From positions 78,422,960 to 78,486,959 of the forward strand of contig OZ038485.1 in the NCBI GenBank assembly GCA_964036315.1: 64,000 nucleotides of DNA. Reading direction: 5' to 3'. The position numbers were made by a program, and so were the translations under genes. Origin of the DNA: Acanthosepion esculentum. Lineage: Eukaryota > Mollusca > Cephalopoda > Sepiida > Sepiidae. Positions 12,206-23,318 of this stretch are shown here, piece by piece. The notes under the pieces are model-generated. The model saw only the letters and a program-made list of their open reading frames with translations. It ran no database searches and had not been told where the DNA came from. Each line of letters starts with the position of its first letter. Position 1 is the first letter of the stretch.

Positions 12206-12470
12206 GTATTTACATTAGTCGGACTATTGTCCTCATCTTTGTCGCCATATTTGTCACAACGTTTCGGCCGTTGTACGCTCCGGCCTTCTTCAGGTGGTTG
12301 GAATTTCGAACTGAACCCTTTATTTCGATCTCTGGGGTAGACTGTTCTAGTTCCACGTGCCATGTTTGATGGATGTCAGTTATCAGTTATCTCCTGCTAA
12401 TTTTCCCTCTGAAAGTTCTCCACTGCCTTAACCGGGTATTGAACTCACACTCTTTGGGTCTTTCACCAAC
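12206..12470 (-). mobile_element. Repeat A, copy 1 (tRNA-like head, HHR-like motif)
   Basis: On the minus strand the copy runs from a B-box-like word (gagttcaatacc, complement of about 12430-12450) through ggcacgtggaactagaac to the diagnostic core: cacctgaagaaggccgg, an internal loop, then cggccgaaacgttgtgac. It ends in the words for 'ggacaatagtccgac'. The family recurs at 12477, 35765-36330 and 43550-43770. The frame with EEGRSVQRPKRC is a by-product of the core. Family identity is unknown; the core resembles motifs reported with Penelope-like elements. Confidence 0.65.
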
Positions 12471-12476
12471 GCCTTT

Positions 12477-12725
12477 ATAAAGGGTTCAGTTCGAAATTCC
12501 AACCACCTGAAGAAGGCCGGAGCGTACAACGGCCGAAACGTTGTGACAAATATGGCGACAAAGATGAGGACAATAGTCCGACTAATGTAAATACTGTACA
12601 TAATACCTCATCTCAGAAATATAGACCGAACATCCCTGCCGAAATTTACTGCCAGCAACTGGATGAAAGTCTTACTCCAAACAAACGCAGAACCCAGGGT
12701 TTAAGATCTACAATATCATAGTAAT
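12477..12725 (+). mobile_element. Repeat A, copy 2, inverted relative to copy 1
   Basis: From 12477 to 12594 this is identical, in reverse orientation, to 12206-12323 (118 bp without a mismatch that I can find). Beyond 12594 it continues with cctcatctcagaaatataga, which is also found in the 36.2 kb copy. The two copies are separated by about 153 bp. Identity this high next to old, decayed repeats suggests a recent inverted duplication or gene conversion. Confidence 0.75.
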
Positions 12726-13111
12726 ATTATTAAGTTCTGTTTAGCATTCCTTGTATTCATGCTTGAATAAGGGTTTCGTCTAAATAATCCTTTCTGGAAT
12801 ATTTTGATTTCAGAATACTTTATTATCTTTGTGTCTATTTGAGAAATAAGAAACTCCGCCGATCCGTAGTACAGAGAATGACATTCTTATCTCTTTACAC
12901 TTGGGCATTTCGAATCATCTAGGATTTCCCCCAAGGCTTTCAAAAAGGAAAACAGATAACGATAATTTTTCAACATCCTTATTTGAAAAAGTTAGTTTTA
13001 AGTCTCTGTCTCACTTTCAACCTTTTCTAAAGAACTACGTTGCTTTTATCACTTGACTGTGCATCGTAGTAATAAAATAATCGCGTTTTTGACTGTAGAA
13101 ATAAACACAAT

Positions 13112-13165
<54 letters not shown>

Positions 13166-13390
13166 GCGCGGCAACAGTTGTAGAAAGATGAGTGAGCCAA
13201 AATCCAACGAAGAATGCTTTGAGAGATGAACCTAATCTACAGCAGATGGATGTGTACAAATTGGATTTCTTTTGCAGTTTATATCATTGGTTGTAGCATG
13301 CGGCAATCTTAAGCGACATCAGTTCTTTTCTTCCACGCACACAGAGGAAAATGAAAGTGGATGAGCGAAATTTAAATAAACTTTTCTGTT
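12726..13390. other. AT-rich DNA with (TA)n
   Basis: Apart from a (TA)n microsatellite at 13115-13162, nothing recognisable is present. Confidence 0.4.
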
Positions 13391-13391
13391 G

Positions 13392-13501
<110 letters not shown>

Positions 13502-13504
13502 GTC

Positions 13505-13775
13505 TGTGCCGCATCGCTTCAGGATATAGGCGGTGATGTTTCTCCACAATTTCTTATCCTTTGTAGCCCATTGCAGTTTTCTCTATTTGTTAAAGCAACC
13601 GCACCATGCCCCTCCATCCCTTCGCGTAAGCTTACCAGGTTAGCGTCTTTATCTCTCTTGCCCATTTTATGCCTGCAACGTGAGGGCTAAGTTTTCCAAG
13701 TCCCCCTTCCTCATTATCTGTCCAAGTAATTTCAGCTGCCTTTTCCAGATTCTGAGTAGAAGAGTTCTTTGACTG
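13505..13775 (-). mobile_element. RTE-like LINE C-terminal fragment
   Basis: The minus strand reads, from high to low coordinate, RIWKRQLKLLGQIMRKGDLE, then LALTLQA, then an ATKDKKLWRNI-type ending. This is the conserved C-terminus of the RTE-like family (LKFLGHIMRKEGLENL, ATKDRKLWRAMI). It is 5'-truncated and frame-shifted. The (ATT)n tract lies immediately beyond its 3' end, as RTE tails often do. Confidence 0.65.
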
Positions 13776-13842
13776 ATTGATTTGTGTTTTACAGCTTATC
13801 AACCTTTTGCAGGTGAAAAGTGTTCTTTATGCTTCCATATTA

Positions 13843-13898
13843 CTGTTTCATGCTAGATGCTATCATCGGGCTCGATGATTGCATCTAGCATGAAACAG
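13843..13898. repeat. 56 bp near-perfect palindrome
   Basis: ctgtttcatgctagatgc is mirrored by gcatctagcatgaaacag. Through the whole 56 bp only two symmetric positions fail to pair. It forms the end of a repeat that continues to the (TA)n at 14013. A half-copy of the same words occurs at 37245-37275. Confidence 0.95.
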
Positions 13899-14010
13899 AC
13901 TGTCGCCTCTAAGTGTTGACTTCTATGTTCACTTTTATATTTACACACGCTCTATCTCTGATATTGAGCACTTTATCCCATAAATATAGCACACTTTAAG
14001 ACTATATTCC

Positions 14011-14012
<2 letters not shown>
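13899..14012. repeat. TA-associated repeat family, copy 1
   Basis: The segment contains tgttcacttttatatttaca, cacgctctatctctgatatt and gagcactttatcccataaat, and runs into (TA)n. The same order is found at 46285-46382 and, in reverse complement, at 37130-37245. This is an interspersed family whose ends abut (TA)n tracts. I do not recognise a coding part or a Pol III promoter. Confidence 0.7.
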
Positions 14013-14077
<65 letters not shown>

Positions 14078-14120
14078 GAACACACACATGTGTGTGTGTG
14101 TGTGTGTGTTTGTATGTGTG
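14013..14120. repeat. (TA)n then (TG)n microsatellite
   Basis: A long TA run is followed by cacacacatg and a TG run. It is non-coding. Confidence 0.97.
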
Positions 14121-14379
14121 TAAAATATGTGAATAGTGTAACGGCACAGAAAATGAAATTGCCAAACCGAATTCAAATTCCAGTCGAATCTGTGTCATTC
14201 ACTTACTGTTAAAGCATGAATCTATCTTCTCTCAGATAAAGGGTTCAATAAGCATTTGGCCCTTTTGCCTTGGGTAGCTACCAGTCTAGAAGACGACTGT
14301 TTGGAGGCTTTTTTATTCAGAGTTTTTCTTCTTCTAGACGGGATGCCAACCACGGTTAGCTGGAGTTAGGAGGGAGAAA

Positions 14380-14520
14380 AGATGGATATATACCTTTTAT
14401 AAAGGTATTTGTGCGAAAGTGAATGCAACGAACTCACCCGAATTCGAACTTTCACAGCCGTTAGCAGCATACAGACCCAGATTCAGTTCCGGGGAAATTC
14501 GCAAACCAGGTCTCTTGTAC
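14380..14520 (-). mobile_element. SINE body relic related to the 5S-headed family
   Basis: It contains aaggtatttgtgcgaaagtg then aacgaactcacccgaattcg, matching the body of the 5S-headed SINE in reverse (compare 45090-45130). It continues into cagacccagattcagttccg, shared with about 16330. The 5S head is absent. It is decayed and abuts (GA)n. Confidence 0.45.
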
Positions 14521-14534
14521 ACAGAACGTACAAC

Positions 14535-14536
<2 letters not shown>

Positions 14537-14626
<90 letters not shown>

Positions 14627-14634
14627 GAGAGAGA
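14537..14634. repeat. (GA)n microsatellite
   Basis: Nearly 50 GA dinucleotides with one interruption. The poly-Arg/Glu and Leu/Ser frames through it are artefacts. Confidence 0.98.
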
Positions 14635-14639
14635 AAAGC

Positions 14640-15325
14640 AAGAAGATCGCATAGAAATAAATCTTCTCTAAAGAATAGAATTTTGAACAATGAGGTCAGT
14701 GTTAGTGATAAACTTTAAAAAAAAATCTTGTCCTACGTCTGCATTGAACATCTGCCGTTCAGCGTGTCGAGCAAGATAAAAGGTCTCTGCAGTTCGTTAG
14801 TTTTTCACCGTTCGTTTCTGTTAATTCTCAACTAATATGTTTGATATTCATCTCAATGGCGAAATATTGTAACATGCCTGAATAATTAATCGTCGATAGA
14901 CGAGAAGAGTATTGCTTACTGAGTTTGTGAGAGCGGTTGACGTCATAAGAGAACTTCATGCAACGGGCTTCCAACAGACATCTGATCAGTTTTGATACAT
15001 TTTCGATACGCCACATTAAGTAAACCAATCAAAGGAAATGCCCTTTCTCTTTTATCTTTTCTTTTCTTTATACAGATTATTTGTATTCATATATTTAATG
15101 ACTGAATGTGCGCATAGCCGTATACTGGTTTATTGACATGTGTGAATATAACAATGTGGGCGACTTATTTAATGCCCCACTATAAGATGACATTAAACTT
15201 GCCAGACGCCCCAATCGTAGCTTGACGCTTATTTTCTCATTTGCCAAAATACAAATGAGGAGATATGCTAAAGTTGGCGTTGTCAGTATATCGCGTAACG
15301 CAAAAATATCTTTCAGTTTATTTTA
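14640..15325. other. Unassigned DNA
   Basis: No recognisable gene or repeat motif that I can support. Confidence 0.35.
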
Positions 15326-15329
15326 TTTT

Positions 15330-15963
15330 ATTTTATTAAGCTTATCACCCCAAGCAAGGCTGGAAGCCACTAGCACGCAAGGGGTTACAGAAGGTTTGGA
15401 GGAAGAGCAGATAGGAGTGGTAAAGGAGAGGATATGGAGAAAGATAGTGGATCGATCAAGGCAAGGGGGTTACAGAAGATTTGGAGCGAGAGCAAATAGG
15501 AATGAAAGGTGAAAGGATGTGGAGAAGGGAATAGATAGATCAAGGCAACTGGAGATGTCGATTGACGTTACACTTAAATAGTTGGAGATTATATTTGTCA
15601 AGGAAACAGGAATAAGGAAGAGAGTTCCACAGGCGAGATGTGCGAGACATGAAGCTATTGGAGTAGAAGAGACGTCTACATCTAACAGTTTCAACGGTGA
15701 AGGGGTGGGAAAGGGATGCCAAGCCCCGTAGGACGTTTAAATTCATGAGGCCTAGGAAGCAGCGAAAGCAGCTCATCGGAGCAATTACCGTGAAAGTATT
15801 TGTAAAAAAGATAGAGCGAGGCAACGTCGCGTCTGTGAGAGAGTGACTGCAGATGAGATGACAGATCAGGGCCGATTACATTGCATATCCGTCTCTGGAT
15901 CTTATCAAGAACCCTGAGGCAAACAGCAGGGGCTCCAGACCATATATGGCAGCAATACTCCAT
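15330..15963 (-). mobile_element. Jockey/CR1-like LINE, C-terminus plus 3' UTR
   Basis: One of the better preserved copies. On the minus strand it begins MEYCCHIWSGAPAVCLRVLD, continues QSLSHRRDVASLYLFYKYFHG, CSDELLSLLPRP, then TSRLWNSLPYSCFLDKYNL and FKCNVNRHL before a stop near 15541. One frameshift lies near 15700. The 3' UTR (15340-15540) contains an internal ~80 bp tandem duplication and ends at ccttgcttggggtgataagc with a (TAAAA)n tail. It represents the family's thumb and C-terminal domain. Confidence 0.8.
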
Positions 15964-17870
15964 AGTAAAAATAAAAGATAAAGACAGAAATTAAATTTAT
16001 TGAATAGAATATCTACATGGTGCTTATTTCGAGCCACTTTCCTTTCTCCATTAGCAATCTCATGGAATTCCTGGCTCCAGTACTTTACCTCATGACATTG
16101 CTTTGAGCCTTTAGCCCTAAGTACAACGTAGCCCTTCTCATCGAACTTGAATTTACAATTTCATTCCTTGATATTCTGGCATCTTTTAAGCGACTTCACA
16201 ATTCCATTCTCCAGAAAATTTTTATCTGTTCATGCAAAGAATTGCCTATAATTAAAAAAAAAAAGAATTCCGTAAATTCTGAAATTTCCCCTTCTGAGTC
16301 GTTCACCGTTACACTACAAGCATTCAGACACTGATTCAATTCCGGGAAAGTCCGCACACCTGAAAGTACAGAGTTTGATATTTCTGAAAAAAGAGAAAAA
16401 TATAAAAAGATAAAATATCATTAAAGCATCTTCAACGAATAATATTTTAAATCCAGACGCTTTTTATCGTTCGATTGTTATCTTCAATTGACGTAAGAAC
16501 AATATTTGTTCGAATCAATCATTCGATTTTTTAGATTAACCTCCTAGGATAGACCTCTTTTTCAATCTGACAAAATACACAGCATCCCTACTCTGTTTGG
16601 CTTTTGGTACGCTTAGTGGTGGTTCATTTCGATTTCCTTAACATCTTTTGCCATTCACATTGTTGCAAAATATCCACCATTCCTCTTGTATCACAGTTTC
16701 TTTCTTTACAAAACGGAACGTTTAATTACACTCGAATTGTTACTTATTAATTAATGTGAAAGCCACAAATCAAAAAATAACTAAACTGTGTAAATAATTT
16801 TCATCCGTTAATTTGGATATTTTGAATTTGTATCTCCAGTTTAGTAAATCGTTGATTATTCTAAAGTAAGGACTTCATTTAATTGATTTGGTATAGGGCT
16901 TGGAGCATTGTTTAGTGAAAAGTGTCTACTTCGAAACATCGCAAACTACTTTTGACATGTTCCATCATTCACGATGTTTTCTTCATTAACGGTACAAAGA
17001 TTTTTTGCGCCTGAGCCGCATTCATATTTTTATTAAAGTAAATTTAATTTGCCGAAAATGTTGCTTATTTTTTTGTATCTATAGTGATATAATGAATAAA
17101 AAAATATTATTTTTGATAATTTCTTACATGAAAAAATTGTGGTGATATCATAGATATCACATGACAAAAGTAATTCATCTTGAATGAAGTTTCTAGATGA
17201 TTTCTGGTCAACATGTTTGTAATGGAATGAAGAGAAGTACATTCGAAGAAAATGACATTAACATTCTCAAAGGGATAAATTTCAACATGTTCAGATATTT
17301 TCATGTATTTTTATATAGCGATAGAAGCGAAGAGAAAATATAATACTGTGTATACATGTAGCTGAAAAGAAAAAAACCCATTAAAACTCAGCTTATAGTC
17401 CTTATACAGCTGCCAACTAACGGCATCTTGGAAGACCAAATGAGGATAATTCCCAGTATTTAAAATTAACAGCAATATCAGAAACTAACATTTTTCAGAA
17501 ATCAGAAATGTCAAAATTTTTGTCCAGCACAATATATAATTTAGGAGAATCGTGTAATTTTAAGAATGATTTTTTTATTAAATATAAATTGCATATAAAT
17601 CTCTGTAGGTGTGCAGTCAGCTTTAAGTTTTTCATATATTCATAATCTGTTTCATTAATATACTGAACTGTTTGCTTCTGAATATGTTGAGGCATTTATT
17701 TACGTTGTTTGTTTGCCAGGAGGTGTTTTAACAAAAAATGGAAAATGCAACACTGAAATCCGAACACGCATTAGATTAGCGAAAGAGCCCCACCAAAATC
17801 TAAGCAAAATGCTGATAAACAAAAATATCACTAGAAAAAAAGAAATGAGTGTTGGATAATTATGTGATAT
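15964..17870. other. Mostly unassigned DNA
   Basis: A minus-strand frame of about 55 codons, open over roughly 15965-16165, contains FDEKGYVVLRAKGSKQCHEV and directly precedes the LINE. I do not recognise it. Near 16300-16370 is a relic sharing attcaattccgggaaagtcc with 14480. Nothing else is supported. Confidence 0.35.
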
Positions 17871-17879
17871 CTATCCTCT

Positions 17880-18300
17880 TACAGAACAGTGAATGCTAGA
17901 CAACCTCTCCGCGGATGAGGAGAAAACTGGAGGCAACCGAGCGAATAAGCAATGAGGAAATGTTAAAGAAAATGGCAACAAAAACAATTATTATGCTCAG
18001 AATCAGGAAGAGATAGACTGAAATTTCTTGGGCGCATAATGAGGAACGAAAGCTTGGAAACCTTTACCATCACAGGGTGTATTGAGAGCAAGAGAGATAG
18101 AGGAATGCAGCGTTCTACATATCTGGAGAGATTATATGAAAGACAGACTGAAAATGGGTAGGGACGTTAGTAAAGGGAGCGAAATTGCTAAGGGCCTCAT
18201 GGGAAAGGACGTTTTGGAGACCCACAATCGTCTGTGTCATGAAGGGACACGGCAAATAAAAAAGAAGATCGCATATAAAAATCCGGCAAACTCACAGCTT
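17880..18300 (+). mobile_element. RTE-like LINE C-terminal fragment
   Basis: The plus strand translates in several frames as RMRRKLEATERISNEEMLKK, then LRIRKR, LKFLGRIMRNESLETFTITG, CIESKRDRGMQRSTYLERL and finally ERTFWRPTIVCVMKGHG. This is the full C-terminal block of the RTE-like family in correct order. Frameshifts at about 17990 and 18120 and several stops make it inactive. Confidence 0.72.
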
Positions 18301-18754
18301 GTGTGTCTCTCTGGTGTCTGTAAGAGGGATTAATTAGCTATCCTTGAGGCGAGTAGCCAAGTATATGTGTGTGTGTGTGTTTTGTTATCGAAAAGTTTCC
18401 GGAACAGGATATTGTGGTAGATACCATAACTGATTGCAATGATATCAGCATGCTGATGTGTTGTTGGAATTTTATCTTGATTTGCAAAATAATTTTCTGT
18501 TAAATTGAAATATTTATTTTGACGAAAACAGGTCAGAAGTCACTCGTGCGTTATTTCATGTCTATTTACTTAAAGAAGAATGATCATTTTTTACTGAAAT
18601 TTATCAATCATCATGTGGCTGACTTGTATTTTATTGCTAATTTCACTTCCATTTGAAATAAATATGCGGGCCGATCAGAAACAACTTTCATTCAGAATAT
18701 ATCTATTTATTCTGTAATGTGATGAAAATTCGTTGCATTTTTTTAGCGACATAT

Positions 18755-18900
18755 TGTAGTAATTTGCTGGTATTTTACTAGTTATATTAATTTCCACGTG
18801 AACTTTCAGTAATTTGCTATGGTCTTATAGTATTTGGTATTGATCTAGTAATAATTTAATAATGGTAGAATTTACTAGTAAATATGTAGTAATTTGCTTC
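18755..18900. repeat. Degenerate 'tagtaatttgct' minisatellite, left part
   Basis: Imperfect copies of a word close to tagtaatttgcta recur every 15-35 bp. The pattern stops near 18900 and restarts at about 19430, after the inserted LINE tail. Confidence 0.6.
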
Positions 18901-19059
18901 TTCTGCGACCGCTAATAATGAATCGTGATGAGCTTTTCTCTGTGTCTTTTCTCTATATATTTTTATGGTAATTGTTTTGATGGGTTTTCCTATTTGGCAC
19001 CTCGACTTTCCGAATTCAAGCGCATTACTATATGCCAATCAAGTTATGCGTAGGTCTCA

Positions 19060-19372
19060 TCATTCTGACCTAGTAAGCTAGGTCTCATCATTCTACTGTT
19101 GAAAAATGTCTAGATGTAACCGTAAGTTCTATGCTAACAGTTTCTTCTCTCGCACTTCCAATTGCGGAACTCTTTTTCTTGCTTTCCAGTAACTTTTATG
19201 TTCAAAAATTTAAATGCAATGATAATCGTTGACTTCAGTCTTCTTAATTCCTCTTCTTTTATTGTTCTCTTTCCATAAAAATGTTTTATTTTTCTCATTT
19301 TCTCTCACACTCACTAACTCCTTGCATCTTAGTGGCTTTATTCCCTTGCTAGAGTCGAAATGATTAAAAAAA
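19060..19372 (+). mobile_element. Jockey/CR1-like LINE 3' tail
   Basis: It contains taaccgtaagttctatgcta, the NSLP-region equivalent with cggaactctttttcttgctt, then gtggctttattcccttgcta and a final gattaaaaaaa. It is a 5'-truncated copy of the LINE 3' end, frame-shifted. It splits the degenerate minisatellite on either side. Confidence 0.62.
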
Positions 19373-19429
19373 ACTTCTAAGTCATCAGCATTTACTGGTC
19401 GTATAGTACCTTGTTTTTAATTCGTTACT

Positions 19430-19610
19430 GATATTCTAATCGTATTTTATTCTAATGGTATTTTATATTTGCTAGTAATCTAGTAATTTACGCTAGTGAT
19501 TCTGTAGTGTTTTTCTACTAATTTGTTAGAAATCTTTTAGTAATATACTAATGGTATATTGTAGCAATCTAGTAGTAATATTGTTGCAATTTGTTAGTGA
19601 TTTTGGATAA
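19430..19610. repeat. Degenerate 'tagtaatttgct' minisatellite, right part
   Basis: The same words as at 18755-18900 (ctagtaatttacgctagtga, ttagtaatatactaatgg). This indicates one older minisatellite divided by the LINE insertion. Confidence 0.58.
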
Positions 19611-19619
19611 GATTCTGTG

Positions 19620-20596
19620 ATCCCCAGATATTATTACAACCATTATTTTTGCCAGTTTTATTCTTCATTTCATCTTAAATTCATGTCACACGAAAAGAGA
19701 TAATTGATGTAGTATTATTTATATCCTCAACAGTTTATAGTCTAGTTTTCCAGATTGAGCTGCAAGTAGCAAATTGCATGATATTTGAAAGCCCAGTGTT
19801 TTTAATTTTTGAATTGACATTCTTATTTGTGTCCCACCTAAGTTCAGCTTATCTTAAAGATAACTTTAAAAATTTTCAATCAACGAAAATGAGCTCTGAT
19901 AACATTGAGCTTTCAAAAAAGAGCCCATTCTAGTGACCTTGTTCCCAATACGAATCGATAACAAACGAGGGAAAGTGAATAGCGAAATCCACATACTGAT
20001 TTTCGTATTGTGTATGTAGTTGACTATACCGGCCTGTCAGAAATAAAATGTATACCTTTGTGTTCCACGAGATAAACATGTGATTGTCTTGAGTATCTTT
20101 GTGGCATAACCCCGTATTTTTCAGCCTTCGGTTTTCAAGTTAGATGCGTTTGAAAATGACCGTTTTTAGAAAACCGCAGAAAGCTGGTGAACAATATCAA
20201 AATAGAAACGTAACGTTCCACTGTAACTCAAGGAACAGTAAAAAACCATATCCTAAGGTGGAGTAGAAATTTCATTTTTGACAGGCTATATCAGTAGCGA
20301 GAAGGAATCTTATTGTAATGAGATCTATATTATAGGGAACACCGCTGGAGAGTGATCAAATTCAAGAAGCTGACGTACATATATTAGTAAATTGTAGAAT
20401 TCAACATAGAGTAAATGTGTTTGCTCAGGGGATCAAAAATATATAGAATCGTCTGTTTTATGTAGACTACTATGAATAGAATTGACTGTGTATTTCGCAT
20501 TGCTGGAAATGAGCAGATCCAGTCTGTATATTCGCTATTATAGAAAAAAGGATTTATCTCCATTTTCTGTTCCACCACGTTCTGAAGTGATACGGC

Positions 20597-20643
<47 letters not shown>

Positions 20644-22970
20644 GTGCTTAAATAAGTCCTCAATTTGCTACTTGTAGCTCAATTTAACAACCCTAATCCG
20701 AACTGCAGCCCTATACTCTAGCTACTAAGCTACACCATCAAGCATCTGTTCACAGATTCAGATTGATAGACACCCTTCAGACTGATTGTTTTAAAAGCTG
20801 TCTTAACATTTTGGGGGGAGTTTAACTCTTTTCTGTTCTCATGTATATTGTTTCCCTCACGTCCCCATCACTTTCAATATAAAACTGCTAAGCTGTACGA
20901 AACTGTTTGATGAAAAAGCGTAAATCAGCGGGTTATTATCTACCGCTAAGAGGAAGTTTGTGTGACTTCTCAAAGAAAACATAAGACATTATGGTAAAAA
21001 GCCACCAAAAGATATCTTACAGCTTCAGCGGTCGTTACTTAATACAAAACGCTGCTTTCCTATTCCCGCCGCGAGCTAAATATATATTCTCATTATTCCT
21101 CCATTTTGTTATTTTGTATCTGAGGATTTGCGTTTGCTTTTTAGTCAAATAACATTAAATGCCTTAAATAAAATCTGCCCAGTTGCCGTCTGTTTGAGTA
21201 ATGCCCCGTTAGTCTCTAGAAGAGTCGTTAGTTTAGACTTAATAGATCTGACCTATTTTTCTGCACTGATCATCGTTTGACATTTATTTGTGTTTGTTGC
21301 TTTCGCCAGTTCTTTTCTGTTTTCTTAATTTGAATTCTTATCGTAAGAAAGTAATGTTTTTGAAAATATCTCTTGAGGACTCTTTATCTACGAGTTATTA
21401 CGATTTTTACTCGAAAGTGACCTTAGATTTTGCAATCAATCACACCATATAATAATTATCAATGTGTATTTATATATTTCCTGTCCCATCTGTAGTGGGA
21501 AGGTAAGCAAATCAAATTAAGTTAGTAAATTTATGATTATTTCCCTTAGTCGTTTTAGTAATCAATACAAATAAAATATTTAACTGCATTTAGACAAAAT
21601 TAATTTCCGATTAAGTGAACCGTTTAGTTAATCAGCTTTTTTTAGATTGCAGTCTTATTTGTTCAAAACTTTCATGTAATACACTCAGATAACTTTGTCT
21701 ATTAAGTTATCGGCTTGCTTCAACTTGTCTTGAAATAGGCTTTGTCATCGTTATCTTTGTCGTCGCCGTCGATATTGAACAAAAAGCGATTTATATAATT
21801 CCAAAAGTAATCAATGGATCATATATACCAATGAATACCTAAAAATATAAAAGGAACGAATTAATTAAACGGTACATTGGCGTCTATTTTAGTTGTGAAT
21901 TCTTGATTTCCGCTTTATTGTTTAAAATGTTTTGATTTATTGCATCTTGCTATTAAAGCTTTCTAACAATTTCCGTAATTTTTACAGCACGTCTACACCA
22001 ATTATATACTAATCGTCAAAAAAACCTTTAAACTTATTCAAATGAAATATGTTTTCTCCATGTGTGGGCAAACATAACTGACCAATTCAAAATTTACAAT
22101 ATTAAATATCAAGTATAGCGTTTATTTTTCTTTCGTAACACAATGGGTCCCCCACACTACTGCCTTAGAACACTCACAAAATGAAGTGGATTGTGAATGA
22201 TTTTATTTGAGCCCGAAGAGCGGAGATTTTTATGAAAAGTTGGAAAACAAAATTTACAGAGAAAATTTTCAAAGTGGCCATCTGATAACTGAAAGGAAAT
22301 TGAGAAAATGATTAAAAAATAACTAAATGACTGAAAACTTCTCAGGATCAAGCACAACTTAGCCGGAAGTTAGTAAGTTCCCGTCTCAGACTTATTTAAT
22401 TATTTAGTTAAAATGGGCGCCCGTTGACAAGTTGTGGGATAGGCAGAGTTGGAGAAGTCGCTATTTGAAGGGAAGTTTTGAAGGGAACTTCTTTTAGTCT
22501 GTCGTGAGTGAAGATGTGCCGAGTGTCACCTTCTTATCCGTAGACTGTACCAATGGAATCTGTGAATAAATGATCAAATATATTGGAAACAAGATTCATA
22601 TTTTCATTTCGCTGAATGGCGTTATTTGACCTTACATTCTCTTTTGAACGTACACTATGCCTTTTTAGGGATCGAAACAAAACGTGGGGTGATTTTCTCA
22701 GTCGAAGATTTTTAATATTCGCTAATTAAGGGGATAATTAAATTTTAATGAAATTAAATCCCAAATTCATGAAGCTTAGAATAGATAAAAAAATAGAATA
22801 TTATTAATATTTCTTTTGACTTCTGTTGTATACACAAATCCACCTGGGTCCCAACCAGAGACCTAAGATCAGAAATGGCTTCATGACATTTTACACTGAT
22901 CATTTTTATAAAAAAAACAAAAAAACAAAAACAAAAAAACAAAAACAAAACAAAAAACAAACTAATATCA
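19620..22970. other. Unassigned AT-rich DNA
   Basis: No gene signature. An (ATA)n tract lies at 20600-20642. Around 22400-22600 a GC-richer segment ends in gtgaataaatgatcaaatat. It could be part of an old LTR (polyadenylation-like AATAAA), but I find no boundaries. Confidence 0.35.
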
Positions 22971-22973
22971 CAT

Positions 22974-22975
<2 letters not shown>

Positions 22976-23035
<60 letters not shown>
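22976..23035. repeat. (ATT)n microsatellite
   Basis: About 20 ATT triplets preceded by an A-rich/CAAAA tract at 22910-22960. Poly-Ile and poly-Asn frames are artefacts. Confidence 0.97.
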
Positions 23036-23069
23036 GTGCTTGTCCCTTCCTTCATTACTTCGTACAAAT

Positions 23070-23318
23070 TGCCAATATCTCATAAATAATGGACTATTCT
23101 GTTTGGATCGCATGGAATGAGGGGAAAAGACACAACTTGGTTTAAGCGAGAAAAGGAAAAAAATAAGAAGGAAAGGTAGAAGTTTTTAATATCTGCCAAT
23201 ACCTCATAAATAATGGACTATTCCATTTTGATCGCGTGGAAAGAGACGGGTAAGACGCTACTTGGGTTCAGTGAGAAACTAAATGAATGAAATAAAGAAG
23301 GGAATATAGAAGTGTTTA
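23070..23318. repeat. Diverged tandem duplication of about 135 bp
   Basis: Two successive copies share gccaatatctcataaataat / gccaatacctcataaataat, ggactattctgtttggatcg / ggactattccattttgatcg, and later ggaaaggtagaagtttttaa / gggaatatagaagtgtttaa. Copy 1 runs to about 23203 and copy 2 to about 23318. There is no coding content. Confidence 0.85.

Noticed and set aside
12037..12363. 108-codon ORF as a protein gene
   Set aside because: Most of it is repeat A, which recurs in the window with frame breaks. The shared EEGRSVQRPKRC text follows from the structured core.
14397..14718. Arg/Glu-rich and Leu/Ser-rich frames
   Set aside because: They read through the (GA)n microsatellite in different frames.
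22400..22600. Second LTR with AATAAA signal
   Set aside because: GC-richer block ending in gtgaataaatgatc, but I found neither paired ends nor a target duplication.
22754..23113. 119-codon frame with poly-Asn
   Set aside because: It is the (ATT)n microsatellite read in one frame, plus flanking AT-rich sequence.
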